A stretch of 64,000 bases of DNA from Dokdonella sp. (GTDB lineage: Bacteria; Pseudomonadota; Gammaproteobacteria; Xanthomonadales; Rhodanobacteraceae), in assembly GCA_016712865.1 (NCBI GenBank), contig JADJQH010000008.1:1116001-1180000 (forward strand), in the 5' to 3' direction. Numbering within the stretch: position 1 is the stretch's first letter; every line of letters begins with the position of its first letter. Shown here one piece after another: positions 24,845-34,081 of this stretch. A program made the position numbers and the translations under genes. Below the pieces are notes generated by a model that did not search any database, was not told the origin of the DNA, and saw only the letters and a program-made list of their open reading frames with translations.

Positions 24845-26791
24845 CTATTCCCGGTGTGTCTTGTGCTTGAAATGACCGCCGGGTTTGCCCTTGTGGGGCG
24901 GCTTGCTGCCAGGACGTGGTGATCGCGGTCGCTCATCCGCAGCGTCCTTCGATCTGGCGGAAGGCGAGCCTTCCGTAAACTTGCTCATGCGCAGGCGCTG
25001 GCCGGCAACCCAGCTCTTTTTCAACAACTGGAGGATTTCCGTCGGCATGCCTTCGGGCAGGTCGATCAGGCTGTGGTCTTCGCGAATGGTGATGCGGCCG
25101 ATGTACTTGCTGTCGAGCTCAGCTTCATTGGCGATGGCACCAACGATGTTGCCGGGCTTGACGCCGTGCATGTGGCCGACTTCGACGCGAAAGGTCTCCA
25201 TGCCCTGCTCGGGTGGGCGATGCTCGGCTTCGGCAAAGGAGCCAGCGCGCGCAGGTCGCGTGGATTGCGTTTCCATGCGATCACCCGGATACGCTGCGGG
25301 TTGCTTGCGTTCGAAAGGCGGGCGCGCGTCCCGTGGCTCGCGCTCGCCACGCTCACTGCGATGTGACGGACGTGGTCGCTCGGAACGTTCGGCAAATGCC
25401 TTGCGTTCACGCTGCGCGGTGGGGTCGAACTCACGTGGCGGCTTGCGTACCTGGGCTTCCAGCAGCAAGGGCTTGTCACCCTGTGCGAGCCGCGCGAGCG
25501 CGGCGGCAATCTCGATGGCGGGCACGTCGTGTTCGCTTTCGTATTGCTCGATGAGGCTGCGGAACACGGCAAGGTCGGATGCCGCCAGTGCAGTGGTGAT
25601 GCGGTCCTTGAAGCGGGTGATTCGCTTGTCGTTGACCGTATCCACCGAAGGCAGGTCCATCGGCTCGATGGGCTGGCGCGTGGCGCGTTCGATCTGGCGC
25701 AGCATGTTGCGCTCGCGCGGGGTGACGAACAGGATGGCATCGCCCTCGCGTCCGGCACGCCCGGTGCGACCGATGCGGTGCACATAGGACTCGGTGTCGT
25801 AGGGAATATCGTAATTGAGCACGTGGCTGATGCGCTCCACATCCAGTCCACGCGCGGCGACATCGGTGGCCACCAGGATATCGAGCTTGCCGTCCTTCAG
25901 TTGCTGGATGGTGCGTTCGCGCTGGGCCTGGGCCAGGTCGCCGTTGATCGCCGCAGCCGCGAGGCCACGCGCCTGCAGGCGTTCGGCCAATTCCTCGGTG
26001 GCTATCTTGGTGCGCGCAAACACGATCATGGCATCGAAGGGTTCGACTTCGAGGATGCGGGTCAGGGCGTCGAGTTTGTGCATGCCACTGACGAGCCAGT
26101 AACGCTGGCGCGTCTTCGCCGCAGTCGTGGTCTTCGACTTGATGGTGATTTCCACCGGCTCGCGCAAATGATTCTGGGCGATGCGCCGGATCTGTGGCGG
26201 CATGGTCGCCGAGAACAGCGCAATCTGGCGGGTTGGCGGCGTTTTCTTGAGCACTGCCTCGACGTCATCGATGAAACCCATGCGCAGCATTTCATCGGCC
26301 TCGTCGAGCACCAGGCACTTGAGTTCGGACAGATCCAGCGAGCCGCGTTCCAGGTGGTCGATCACCCGGCCGGGTGTTCCCACCACCACATGCACGCCAC
26401 GCCGCAGGCCGCCCAGTTGCGGGCCATAGGCCTGGCCGCCGTAGATCGGCAGCACGTGGAAGCCCGGCAAGTGCACGGCGTAACGCTGGAATGCTTCGGC
26501 AACCTGGATCGCCAGTTCGCGGGTGGGCGCGAGCACCAGCGCCTGCGGTTTGCGCTGCTGCATGTCCAGCCGGCCGAGGATGGGCAAGGCGAATGCGGCG
26601 GTCTTGCCGGTGCCGGTCTGCGCCTGGCCGAGCACGTCCTTGCCTTCCAGAAGGTGCGGGATGGTCGCCGCCTGGATGGGTGAGGGCGACTCGTAGCCGA
26701 CATCGGCCAGCGCGCGTTGCAGCGCTTCGCCCAGGGCGAGTTCCTTGAAGGTGGAAACGGCGGCAGCGCCATCACTGGCCGGGTCGGACAT
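24845..26791 (-). CDS. deaD: DEAD-box ATP-dependent RNA helicase (DeaD/CsdA type)
   Basis: 648 aa. Two RecA domains carry a Q motif (PSPIQAATIP), Walker A AQTGTGKT, PTRELA, DEAD, SAT, and HRIGRTGRAGR (up to about residue 375). After a linker, a basic Arg/Glu/Pro-rich stretch (about 460-535) leads to an RNA-binding DbpA-like domain (FRVEVGHMHGVKPGNIVGAI, about 540-615) and a Lys/His-rich tail. DeaD helps ribosome assembly and mRNA unwinding in the cold and joins RNase E complexes; rne is also in this window. I set the start at MSDPAS because the Q motif lies at the usual distance. The leader carries a G+C hairpin (26905-26923). Confidence 0.93.
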   Translation of the reverse strand: MSDPASDGAAAVSTFKELALGEALQRALADVGYESPSPIQAATIPHLLEGKDVLGQAQTGTGKTAAFALPILGRLDMQQRKPQALVLAPTRELAIQVAEAFQRYAVHLPGFHVLPIYGGQAYGPQLGGLRRGVHVVVGTPGRVIDHLERGSLDLSELKCLVLDEADEMLRMGFIDDVEAVLKKTPPTRQIALFSATMPPQIRRIAQNHLREPVEITIKSKTTTAAKTRQRYWLVSGMHKLDALTRILEVEPFDAMIVFARTKIATEELAERLQARGLAAAAINGDLAQAQRERTIQQLKDGKLDILVATDVAARGLDVERISHVLNYDIPYDTESYVHRIGRTGRAGREGDAILFVTPRERNMLRQIERATRQPIEPMDLPSVDTVNDKRITRFKDRITTALAASDLAVFRSLIEQYESEHDVPAIEIAAALARLAQGDKPLLLEAQVRKPPREFDPTAQRERKAFAERSERPRPSHRSERGEREPRDARPPFERKQPAAYPGDRMETQSTRPARAGSFAEAEHRPPEQGMETFRVEVGHMHGVKPGNIVGAIANEAELDSKYIGRITIREDHSLIDLPEGMPTEILQLLKKSWVAGQRLRMSKFTEGSPSARSKDAADERPRSPRPGSKPPHKGKPGGHFKHKTHRE

Positions 26792-26980
26792 GGGGTTTCT
26801 CGATGCGCCGATGGCCTTGGCGGCCAGTTCGACGAGCAGGGGAGCAGGAAGGGCGCGTAGTGTAGCCGTTTTGCCCCACCTGGACATTTCGTCCCGAATC
26901 GACGGCCCCGCCCAGCGCGGGGCGCCGTGGTCAGGCCAGGCCCTGTCGCGCGTGCGCGTTTGCTCAGGATGTCGTTCTGC

Positions 26981-28543
26981 TCATTCCTCGAAATCGTCGT
27001 CAAACAGGGCGTCCGAGGTGAATTCGCTCGTGTTGCCATCCGCATCGGTGGCAAGCAGCACCAAAGCGTGCCCGCCGAGCGAGGCCGTCGGCACGCTGAC
27101 ACTTCGCAGGGTCTGCGCATCGACTTCGGCAATGCTGTCGGTGAACGCGATGATCTCCATCTGTCCCTTCGATCCACCGCCGATGTCCACCCGCAGTGGA
27201 TAGGCGGAATTTCCCGTCGCGCTATCGACCAGGTAGTCGATCTGCATCGTCGCCCCGTTGTCGAGATAGCTGATGCTCTCGATGTGCGGTGTGTTCTGCA
27301 GGCGGTTGCCGCCCTGGTCGACATCGCCCGCATCGTTGGGCGTTGCGCCATCAGCGTTGGAAAAAGGTGCCAGATCAATGCCGATGGCGTTGCCGTGGAA
27401 GCTGTTGCCAAGAATGGCCGCGCCCGTGCAGGTGGAAACCAGCACGCCCGCCGCTGCCCCATGGGCGATCCGATTGCCTTCACCTGCTGCGTCACCGCCG
27501 ATGAGGACGCCACATTCACCGCCTCGGAAAACCACGATGGTTGGCTGTGGCTGGGAGGGCGAGGAAGGAAAGCTGCCGTTGGGGCGAGCCAGCGTTCCAC
27601 TCCAGTCGGTACCGAACACGTTGCCCTGGATGCGCACCGGATTGGCGTTGGCGGCCGCGGCATTGGTCGAAATGTAGATTGCACTGGTCTCGATGCCCGA
27701 AACCAGGTTGCGTGCGGCCACGCTGCCTCCGCCTATCACGTTGCCCTGCACGGGGTTGGTCACGTACAGGCCGTAGTCCTGGCCTTGCAGAACAGTGCTG
27801 CCGTCCGCGCCCAGGCCGATGATGTTGCCCTGCACTTGGCTGGTCTGGAAAGTCGAGTTCGCGCTTTCGTCCCACAGGCCGATGTAGCCATTGCCGGAGA
27901 TGACATTTCGCGCAGCGGACGTAGTGCCGCCGATGATCGCTGCACCACGCTGGCGAATACCGTAGGAATTGTTGCTGGCGGCCATGCCTTGCATGCCGGT
28001 GATGTCGGTACCGATGAAGCAGCCTTCGACGACATTCGGGCCGGGCGACTGCAATTGCACGTTGATCTGGAAATTGTTGATGGCCACGCCGCGCAAATGC
28101 AGCAGCGGATTTCCGTTGCCGACATCGATTCCGGCTTGCGAGCTGCTGCCGAACCCGTGCAGCTCGATCTTGAGCACGGCGTTGCTGCCGCCTTCATCCG
28201 CTGCCAGTGTGTTGGCTGTGGCACCGGGCTGGCTGTAGCCATCAACGCTCAGCGTGTCCTGGATCAGCGGCAGCGTGGTTGCCGGCGAGATTCGCCAGTG
28301 ATCGGTAGCTGCCACGTAGCCGGCATCGCTGATGGGAATGTCGAACACGATACTGTCGGCACCCGCACTCGCATTGGCCAGGGTGATGGCGCCGCGAAAC
28401 GAGCAGTTGGCGTTTCCGGGGTTGGCATCGCAAAGCTGGAACGGCGCGCTGCCGTCATCGCTGGTCGTGTCGACGAGAAACGTGGCGGCGTTGGCGCAGG
28501 GCGCCAGCGCCAGCCAGGCAAGGGTGAACGCGAAACGTGACAT
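26981..28543 (-). CDS. Secreted beta-helix protein, CSLREA-like
   Basis: 520 aa. GGAGAG precedes ATG 28541-28543 and the product has a signal peptide (ending PCANA-ATF). The segment FLVDTTSDDG... LCDA...CSFRGAITLANA matches the N-terminal domain often annotated CSLREA. The middle is a right-handed parallel beta-helix built of short repeats rich in G-N-x-I/V-x-G (GNVIGG, GNIIGLG, RNVISGNG). The protein ends ALFDDDFEE, a short Phe/Asp tail similar to that of the next protein. It is likely surface-exposed or released; no enzyme motif is apparent. Its upstream region carries the 25-bp element shared with the gene at 28814-30511, so the two are probably co-regulated. Confidence 0.8.
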   Translation of the reverse strand: MSRFAFTLAWLALAPCANAATFLVDTTSDDGSAPFQLCDANPGNANCSFRGAITLANASAGADSIVFDIPISDAGYVAATDHWRISPATTLPLIQDTLSVDGYSQPGATANTLAADEGGSNAVLKIELHGFGSSSQAGIDVGNGNPLLHLRGVAINNFQINVQLQSPGPNVVEGCFIGTDITGMQGMAASNNSYGIRQRGAAIIGGTTSAARNVISGNGYIGLWDESANSTFQTSQVQGNIIGLGADGSTVLQGQDYGLYVTNPVQGNVIGGGSVAARNLVSGIETSAIYISTNAAAANANPVRIQGNVFGTDWSGTLARPNGSFPSSPSQPQPTIVVFRGGECGVLIGGDAAGEGNRIAHGAAAGVLVSTCTGAAILGNSFHGNAIGIDLAPFSNADGATPNDAGDVDQGGNRLQNTPHIESISYLDNGATMQIDYLVDSATGNSAYPLRVDIGGGSKGQMEIIAFTDSIAEVDAQTLRSVSVPTASLGGHALVLLATDADGNTSEFTSDALFDDDFEE

Positions 28544-28586
28544 GTTGCTCTCCAGCGCAACGGCGGATGCCGGCTTTCCAGGTACA

Positions 28587-28611
28587 TACGCCGTTGCGGT
28601 GCAAACCTGAC
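28587..28611 (-). promoter_or_regulatory. ECF-type promoter candidate, copy A
   Basis: Minus-strand element reading GTCAGGTTTG... then CAACGGCGTA, 44 nt before the start of the CSLREA-like gene. It differs at a single base from copy B (30561-30585). GTCAG and CGTA are 16 bp apart, the general layout of ECF sigma promoters (TGTCA-like -35, CGTA/CGTC -10). Assignment to the neighbouring sigma factor is inference. Confidence 0.5.
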
Positions 28612-28702
28612 GTGATCGCCTGAATTGCCAGGACGGGCATGTGGCGGCCCACGGCGTTCTGCCCGACGGGAAGCTGCTGGTGATTCAGCGGACGCGCCCT
28701 CG

Positions 28703-28813
28703 GGGAAGGTCTGATCAAGTATTGTCGCGAGCACGCTCGCTCCCACCATTGCTTGATTTTGTGGGAGCGAGCTTGCTCGCGACGAATGAGTTCCGTACTT
28801 GTTCAGAGTTTCT
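28703..28813. repeat. MITE-like element, copy 1
   Basis: 111-bp element. It is nearly identical, in the opposite orientation, to 59420-59531. It holds two inverted units of a GTGGGAGCGAGC-TTGCTCGCGAC type, the REP core known from pseudomonads. Outer ends resemble 19-bp terminal inverted repeats ending in CTGATCAAGTA / TACTTGTTCAG. Its right end touches the stop codon of the beta-helix gene at 28814. It has no coding capacity. Confidence 0.85.
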
Positions 28814-30511
28814 TTAGGGCACGTCGAAAGCGTCTGCAAAGATGCGGTCGTCAACCAACTCGATCAACTGACGCTCGACGGCGCCCGTGTCACAGTCCGC
28901 GCTGCCATTTCCATCCATGTCAACGGGACGTGGCCGACCGCGGGTATCACCTCCCTTGAAGACGCATGCGCTCACACGATCCGTCGCGGGACTGTTCGGC
29001 TGCGGCAGGAAGGTGGGAAAGCGGCCACCGTTGTTGGCAAGCGGAGCCAGGCCAAGCTGGGAGAAGCCCGATACGAAGAGATCGTGTGCGGCACCGAATC
29101 CGCAACTGGCAGGTGCCAGGTTGTAATCGAAGGTGAATAGTTGCCCTCCGCTTTCCACGGAGCAGGCCGCACCGTTGCTGGCCCAGATCATGCTGGCAGC
29201 GACCCCCAGGCTCGACCCACTGCCAATACTCACCGTGCTGCCAGTTGCGGAGCTGGCGTTGACCAGCGTGGAGTAGGAAATGCTGGCATTGATCGGGTTT
29301 GCACCCAGTAGATAGAGGTCGCCACCGAAGGCATCGGCACTGTTGCCGTTCGTGGTTACCTGGAACAGGTCCAGTCTGGGCGGCAATGGCCCGCCTCCGC
29401 TTCCTGCGGCATCAATGGCACCTCCCGAGAATCCGGCATGGTTTGCGATGAAGGCGCTGTTGGCGATTTCGCTGTCCAGCTGTGGACTGAGGTTGATGGC
29501 GCCGCCGAATTCGGCCTGGTTCTCCTGAAAAAGGCTTCCATACACCTCGATGGCATTGATTGCTGATATGGCGCCTCCGAAAAAGCTTGCGGTGTTTTCC
29601 TCGAACCGACTGTTTTCGATTTCGCCCGGGCTGCTCAGTGATTCCAAATAGACGGCGCCACCGCTGGATGCGGAATTGTCGAAAAAACGGGAGCCGAGCA
29701 GATTGAGCTCTGCATTCTCCTTGTAAACGGCGCCGCCGAAATCCGCTGCGTTGCCGCCGAAAAAACTGCGGCTCACGTTCAGATTCCCGAAAAAGCTGGC
29801 AACAGCGCCACCTACGGCGCTGGTTGCCCCGGTGGCATCGTTCGCCGTGTTGAATTCGAACGAACTGTCGGAGATGTTGGCTACCGAATAGCTGACGATC
29901 GCACCGCCTGAGACTGCAAAGTTGTCTTGGAACGTTGAATTGGCCACGTTGAGCAAGGAGTTGCCGGCAGCCGCGATTCCGCCGCCCGTGAAATCGGCAC
30001 TGGAGTTCCGGATGGTCGCGCGCAGCACGCTCAGGCTGGCGTTTTCGCCCAGATACACGGCACCACCAAAGTCGCCGTGACCGTTCGCCAAGGTGATGTT
30101 GCGCAGCTCAACGGCCGTTTGATCTTCGGGGTTGGTCACGCTGATATACAAGGGCCGTGTGTTGCCCTGGCCGTTCAGGGTGATCAGGCCCCCGCCATCA
30201 ATGGTGCATTGGCCCTCCAGGAATTTCGTGGAAGTCAGGGCAATGGTGTGGGGAGCGGCACCGCAGGAAAACGTGAGCACGCCCCCCGGACCCTGCACGC
30301 CAACCACCAGTTGAAACATTGCGGCGTTGAGCGCGGCCTCCGTGCAACTGGCGGGAGTTCCGTTACCGACAACCACATTGTCTGCATGCGCAAATGGGCA
30401 CAGGACCAATGCGCTCAGCAGAAGCGCCGAAGACTTGGTTTTTTGCGCTTGGGGTGTGGCGTAAAGCCGGGCGAATCCGGGAAGGGATATGGAACAATGG
30501 GTCGATACCAT
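28814..30511 (-). CDS. Secreted polymorphic-membrane-protein-like beta-helix protein
   Basis: 565 aa. GGAGG lies before ATG 30509-30511; the signal sequence is long (positive start, hydrophobic stretch SSALLLSALVLC, cleavage near AHA-DN). Residues about 110-430 carry at least six copies of a repeat with FxxN followed by GGA(I/V), for example RFFDNSASSGGAV, RFEENTASFFGGAI and LFQENQAEFGGAI. This is the signature pair of chlamydial polymorphic membrane proteins. Near the end a RGRPRPVDMDGNG...CDTGAVE segment matches the choice-of-anchor Q type domain, and the protein ends DRIFADAFDVP. It is probably displayed or released. No autotransporter barrel is present, so export past the outer membrane must use another route. 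Confidence 0.8.
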   Translation of the reverse strand: MVSTHCSISLPGFARLYATPQAQKTKSSALLLSALVLCPFAHADNVVVGNGTPASCTEAALNAAMFQLVVGVQGPGGVLTFSCGAAPHTIALTSTKFLEGQCTIDGGGLITLNGQGNTRPLYISVTNPEDQTAVELRNITLANGHGDFGGAVYLGENASLSVLRATIRNSSADFTGGGIAAAGNSLLNVANSTFQDNFAVSGGAIVSYSVANISDSSFEFNTANDATGATSAVGGAVASFFGNLNVSRSFFGGNAADFGGAVYKENAELNLLGSRFFDNSASSGGAVYLESLSSPGEIENSRFEENTASFFGGAISAINAIEVYGSLFQENQAEFGGAINLSPQLDSEIANSAFIANHAGFSGGAIDAAGSGGGPLPPRLDLFQVTTNGNSADAFGGDLYLLGANPINASISYSTLVNASSATGSTVSIGSGSSLGVAASMIWASNGAACSVESGGQLFTFDYNLAPASCGFGAAHDLFVSGFSQLGLAPLANNGGRFPTFLPQPNSPATDRVSACVFKGGDTRGRPRPVDMDGNGSADCDTGAVERQLIELVDDRIFADAFDVP

Positions 30512-30560
30512 GGTGGTCCTCCGCTGTGGCTGGGGCGCAACGCGCGCCTTTCCGTGGACT

Positions 30561-30585
30561 TACGCCGTTGCGGCGCAAACCTGAC
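30561..30585 (-). promoter_or_regulatory. ECF-type promoter candidate, copy B
   Basis: Located 50 nt upstream of the PMP-like gene, in the space it shares with the divergent sigma factor gene. On the minus strand TGTCAG (starting at 30586) and CGTA (30564-30561) flank a segment containing the hairpin CGCCG-CAA-CGGCG. It is identical to copy A at 24 of 25 positions, while sequences around the two differ, so the conservation looks functional. Confidence 0.55.
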
Positions 30586-30616
30586 ATGTCCGGCTAGAAT
30601 CGCGGCGGGAGGTGCC

Positions 30617-31183
30617 ATGAGCAGTCCGGATGGAGAAATCACCCGCTTGTTGCGGCAGTGGCAGGAGGGTGACGGCGCTTCGCTGGACGCCTTGTTGCCT
30701 GAAGTCTGGCAAGAGCTTCGGCGCATTGCCGCACATGAGCTGCGCGCAAATGCGGGCCACGAAACCCTGCAACCGACGGCCTTGGTCAACGACCTGTTCG
30801 TGCGCTTGCTCGGTGCCCGGCAAGTCCAGATCGAGAACCGCAAGCACCTGTTCACCACGGCGGCCAAGCTGATGCGGCAGGTATTGATCGACCGCGCGCG
30901 CGCCCAGCAACGCGAGAAGCGTGGCGGTGGGCATTGGCGTCGTGCCGATCTCGTGGAAGCGATGGCACTTCCCATCGATACGCCCACGGATCTGCCGGCA
31001 CTGGACCAGGCCCTTGACGCGATGGCCGAGCTGGATCCGCGAATGGCCCAGATTGTCGAGCTGCGCTATTTCGTAGGCCTCGAAGTGAACGAAGTCGCCC
31101 GCTTGCTGGAAGTCGATGAGCGCACCGTCTATCGGGACTGGGCACTTGCACGTGCCTGGCTGCGGCAGCGCCTGGATGCCTGA
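30617..31183 (+). CDS. ECF sigma factor of the kinase-associated group (ECF43 / TIGR02999 type)
   Basis: 188 aa. GGGAGG lies 4 nt before ATG 30617. Region 2 runs from about residue 25 to 100 (TALVNDLFVRLLG, then HLFTTAAKLMRQVLIDRAR). Region 4 follows (LDPRMAQIVELRYFVGLEV, then LLEVDERTVYRDWALARAWL). There is no anti-sigma gene. Instead a Ser/Thr kinase follows with a 1-bp overlap (TGATG). In the ECF43 group, sigma activity is switched on by phosphorylation from the partner kinase; a Xanthomonas pair of this kind controls type VI secretion (recalled, not checked). Targets here may be the two beta-helix genes. The sigma gene is divergent from one of them. Confidence 0.9.
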   Translation: MSSPDGEITRLLRQWQEGDGASLDALLPEVWQELRRIAAHELRANAGHETLQPTALVNDLFVRLLGARQVQIENRKHLFTTAAKLMRQVLIDRARAQQREKRGGGHWRRADLVEAMALPIDTPTDLPALDQALDAMAELDPRMAQIVELRYFVGLEVNEVARLLEVDERTVYRDWALARAWLRQRLDA

Positions 31184-34014
31184 TGTCAGATTTGCGCACG
31201 CATGACGTAAGTGCAGGCATGAACCTGCAAACCGAAGGTGCCAGCGGGCGATTCGCCCGATTGCGTGATGCATTTCATCGTGTGATCGATATGGACCTTT
31301 CGCAACGCGACGCGGAAATCGCGCGCCTGTCGGCGAGCGATGCGGCCTTCGAATCTGAATTGCGCTCGCTGGTGCAGCACACGGATGAAGCGGATTTGCT
31401 GGTTGCAGACGAACCCTCGCTGCCGCAACTGGGTCCATTCCGCGCCGAGCGCAAACTCGGGCTGGGTGGCATGGGCGAGGTGTGGCTGGCCAGGCGCGTG
31501 GATGGCGGCTTCGAGCAGCAGGTTGCCATAAAGCGTGTGCGCGACGGTGCGTGGTCGCCGGGATTTGCGCGCGGCTTTCTGCGCGAACGACAGATTCTGG
31601 CTCGCCTGTCTCACCCGCACATTGCGCACCTCGTCGATGGCGGGGTGGGCTCGGATGGGCATCCCTGGTTGGCCATGGAATATGTCGATGGCCAGCGCAT
31701 CGACACCTGGTGCGACTCTCGGCACCTGGTCGCCGCCGAACGCGTGCGCCTGTTCCTGCCGGTGTGTGACGCCGTCGCGTTCGCGCATCGCAATCTGGTG
31801 ATTCACCGCGACCTCAAGCCGGCCAATATCCTGGTCGACGAGGACGGCAGGCCTCGCTTGCTCGATTTCGGCATTGCACGCCTCCTCGACGTCGAGAAGA
31901 GTGAGCTGACTCGAACCTGGGGTGCGATGACGCCGGCTTACGCAGCGCCAGAACAGCGCGAAGGCGGTGACATAACCACGGCAACGGATGTCTATCAATT
32001 GGGCGCGGTGCTGCGTCAGCTGGTGCGCTCTGCGGCCGATGGCGAACGGGCGCAGCAAGGCGACCTTGGGCACATCCTGGACAAGGCCCTCATGCCGCTA
32101 CCGGCTGATCGCTATGCCGGCGTGATCGTCATGGCCAACGATCTTTCCGATTGGCTGGCGCGCCGCCCCCTGCGCAGCGGCGTCGGCAGTCGCCGAGAGC
32201 GCCTGAAGAAAACTGCGTGGCAATGGCGCTGGCCGCTGGCCATGTTGGCGGCCGTGGTCGTCGCCGTGGGCAGTGGTGCCGTACTTGCCCTGCGCGAGGC
32301 GCGGGCAAAAGTGCGCGAGGCGGAGACTTCCCGGCAGACAACACAGTTCCTCATAAGCCTGTTCCAGGGCGCAGATCCGACGGTCGCACGGGGAGCAAAG
32401 TTGAGTGCGCAGGATCTGCTTGACCAAGGCAGTGCCAGACTGCGTTCGATGTCGCATCTGTCACCCCCTGTTCGCGCCCGCATGCTGCAAACCATTTCAG
32501 CGACCTACACGGCGCTGGGTGACTACGACCGTGCCCTCGCATTGGCAAGCGAAGCGCTTGATCTGCGACGTGCCGACGCCGCGTCGCTGGAAATGGCGGA
32601 AAGTCTCGATCAGGTGGGGGAAGTCCTGCGCTTGAAGGCCGACTACGCAGGCGCCGAGCCGTTGTTGCGCGAGGCTCTGGATCTGCGCAGCGCACAGCTC
32701 GCACGCGATGACCCGGCGATCATCGAAAGCCTGGCGCACTTGGGTGCCTTGCAGGTTGGCCTTGGCAACTTCCAGTCGGCCGATGAACGCTTTGCGCAAG
32801 CCGTGCAATCCGCGCAGCGGCGCTTTGGCGAGAATTCGGTTGAGACGGCTCGCTATCTCGACAGTTATGCCAGCAATCTGGATGACATGGGGCGACGTAC
32901 GCAAGCGCTTGCCTTGCATCGCCGCGTGCTGGCCATCCGCGAACGCGTGCTTGGAATGAACGATGCAGAGGTTGCGACGACATTGGCCAGTCTCGGTGTG
33001 CACCTCTCAGGCTCGGGACACCTGGAGGAGGCCGCACGGATGCTTGAGCGTGCGCTGGCAATCCGCATTACCGTGTTTGGTACGTCGCATCCATTGGTTG
33101 CCTTCACCCAGATCGACCTTGCCGGGGTGTATGCCGACCAGGGAAGACTTGATGATGCGAAGCGACTGGCACAGGAGTCACTCGACAGCTGTCGCGCATC
33201 GCTGCCGGCGGACCACCCCAAGATCAGCGAGGCGCTCAACATGCTCGCCTTGATCCGCGCAGTACGTCGCGATTTCCCCGGCGCGGTGACCCTGCAAGAG
33301 GAAGTGTTGCAGCGCTTCGTTGCTTCACTGGGGGAGGATCATCCCAACACCCTGACGGCGAAGAACAACCTGGCCTACTCTCTCATCCACTCCAACCGTG
33401 CTTACGAAGCCGAAGTGCATTTGCGCGAGGTGCTTGCGCGCAAGCGCAAGGACAACGGACAGGGTGCGCATGACCTGCAGAATCTGGCCACGGCCGTGGG
33501 ACTGCAGGGCAGGCATGCGGAGGCGGTGCAATTGCAGCGCAGCGCTGTGGAATTGCAGAAGGCGCGCGAAGGCGAAACGTCGGCAGCCACCGCCGTGGCG
33601 CTGCGCGAATTGGCCATTGCCGAGGAAGTGCAGGGCAGCGATCCGGAACCCCGGTATCGCGCAGCGCTGGCCATGGCCGAGACCGTGGGCCAGGCCCGTG
33701 AAATCCCGTTGCGTGGTTGGCAGGTGCCCTTGGCGGCGTTTCTGGTCGGTGCCAATCGCTGCCGGGAAGCAGTGCCGCTGCTTCGCAGTGCACTGGCCGG
33801 CATGGATGCTGCGGCCAATACCGCAGATCCGATTGCAACGCCGCAGATGCTCCTGCTGCTGGATGCCTGCTCGGCTCAGGCCAGCCAGTCCGCATCGGGC
33901 ATGTCGCGCGTCGACGCCTGCGCGGCCTTGCGCGAATTGCCGGGCGCAGGGGTCGATGTCTATCCCGTTACCCGTACCTTGCTGACAACCCGCTGCGGCA
34001 TGCGCAAGGGATGA
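31183..34014 (+). CDS. Membrane Ser/Thr protein kinase with C-terminal TPR array
   Basis: 943 aa. An N-terminal extension (about 1-82) precedes a Hanks-type kinase domain (about 83-330) with GLGGMGEVW, AIKRV (catalytic Lys near 117), HRDLKPANIL near 208 and DFGIA near 228; all key residues are present. One membrane helix (LAMLAAVVVAVGSGAVLAL, about 355-375) separates it from roughly 560 residues of TPR/Kinesin-light-chain-like repeats (for example ALALHRRVLAIRERVLG and AARMLERALAIRITVFG). The TPR part should face the periplasm as the sensor. It is coupled to the ECF sigma gene and is expected to phosphorylate that sigma factor. It is the longest gene of the putative regulon. Confidence 0.92.
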   Translation: MSDLRTHDVSAGMNLQTEGASGRFARLRDAFHRVIDMDLSQRDAEIARLSASDAAFESELRSLVQHTDEADLLVADEPSLPQLGPFRAERKLGLGGMGEVWLARRVDGGFEQQVAIKRVRDGAWSPGFARGFLRERQILARLSHPHIAHLVDGGVGSDGHPWLAMEYVDGQRIDTWCDSRHLVAAERVRLFLPVCDAVAFAHRNLVIHRDLKPANILVDEDGRPRLLDFGIARLLDVEKSELTRTWGAMTPAYAAPEQREGGDITTATDVYQLGAVLRQLVRSAADGERAQQGDLGHILDKALMPLPADRYAGVIVMANDLSDWLARRPLRSGVGSRRERLKKTAWQWRWPLAMLAAVVVAVGSGAVLALREARAKVREAETSRQTTQFLISLFQGADPTVARGAKLSAQDLLDQGSARLRSMSHLSPPVRARMLQTISATYTALGDYDRALALASEALDLRRADAASLEMAESLDQVGEVLRLKADYAGAEPLLREALDLRSAQLARDDPAIIESLAHLGALQVGLGNFQSADERFAQAVQSAQRRFGENSVETARYLDSYASNLDDMGRRTQALALHRRVLAIRERVLGMNDAEVATTLASLGVHLSGSGHLEEAARMLERALAIRITVFGTSHPLVAFTQIDLAGVYADQGRLDDAKRLAQESLDSCRASLPADHPKISEALNMLALIRAVRRDFPGAVTLQEEVLQRFVASLGEDHPNTLTAKNNLAYSLIHSNRAYEAEVHLREVLARKRKDNGQGAHDLQNLATAVGLQGRHAEAVQLQRSAVELQKAREGETSAATAVALRELAIAEEVQGSDPEPRYRAALAMAETVGQAREIPLRGWQVPLAAFLVGANRCREAVPLLRSALAGMDAAANTADPIATPQMLLLLDACSAQASQSASGMSRVDACAALRELPGAGVDVYPVTRTLLTTRCGMRKG

Positions 34015-34081
34015 TCAGGGACGACTGAGGATGTGTTTCCGCACTGGTTGAATGTTGCGGGGACCTTGGAAAGAAACCTGT

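Noticed and set aside
26905-26923. G+C hairpin between deaD and the CSLREA-like gene as a terminator
   Set aside because: The stem is good but no T-run follows on either strand; it lies in the deaD leader side, so I only mention it there.
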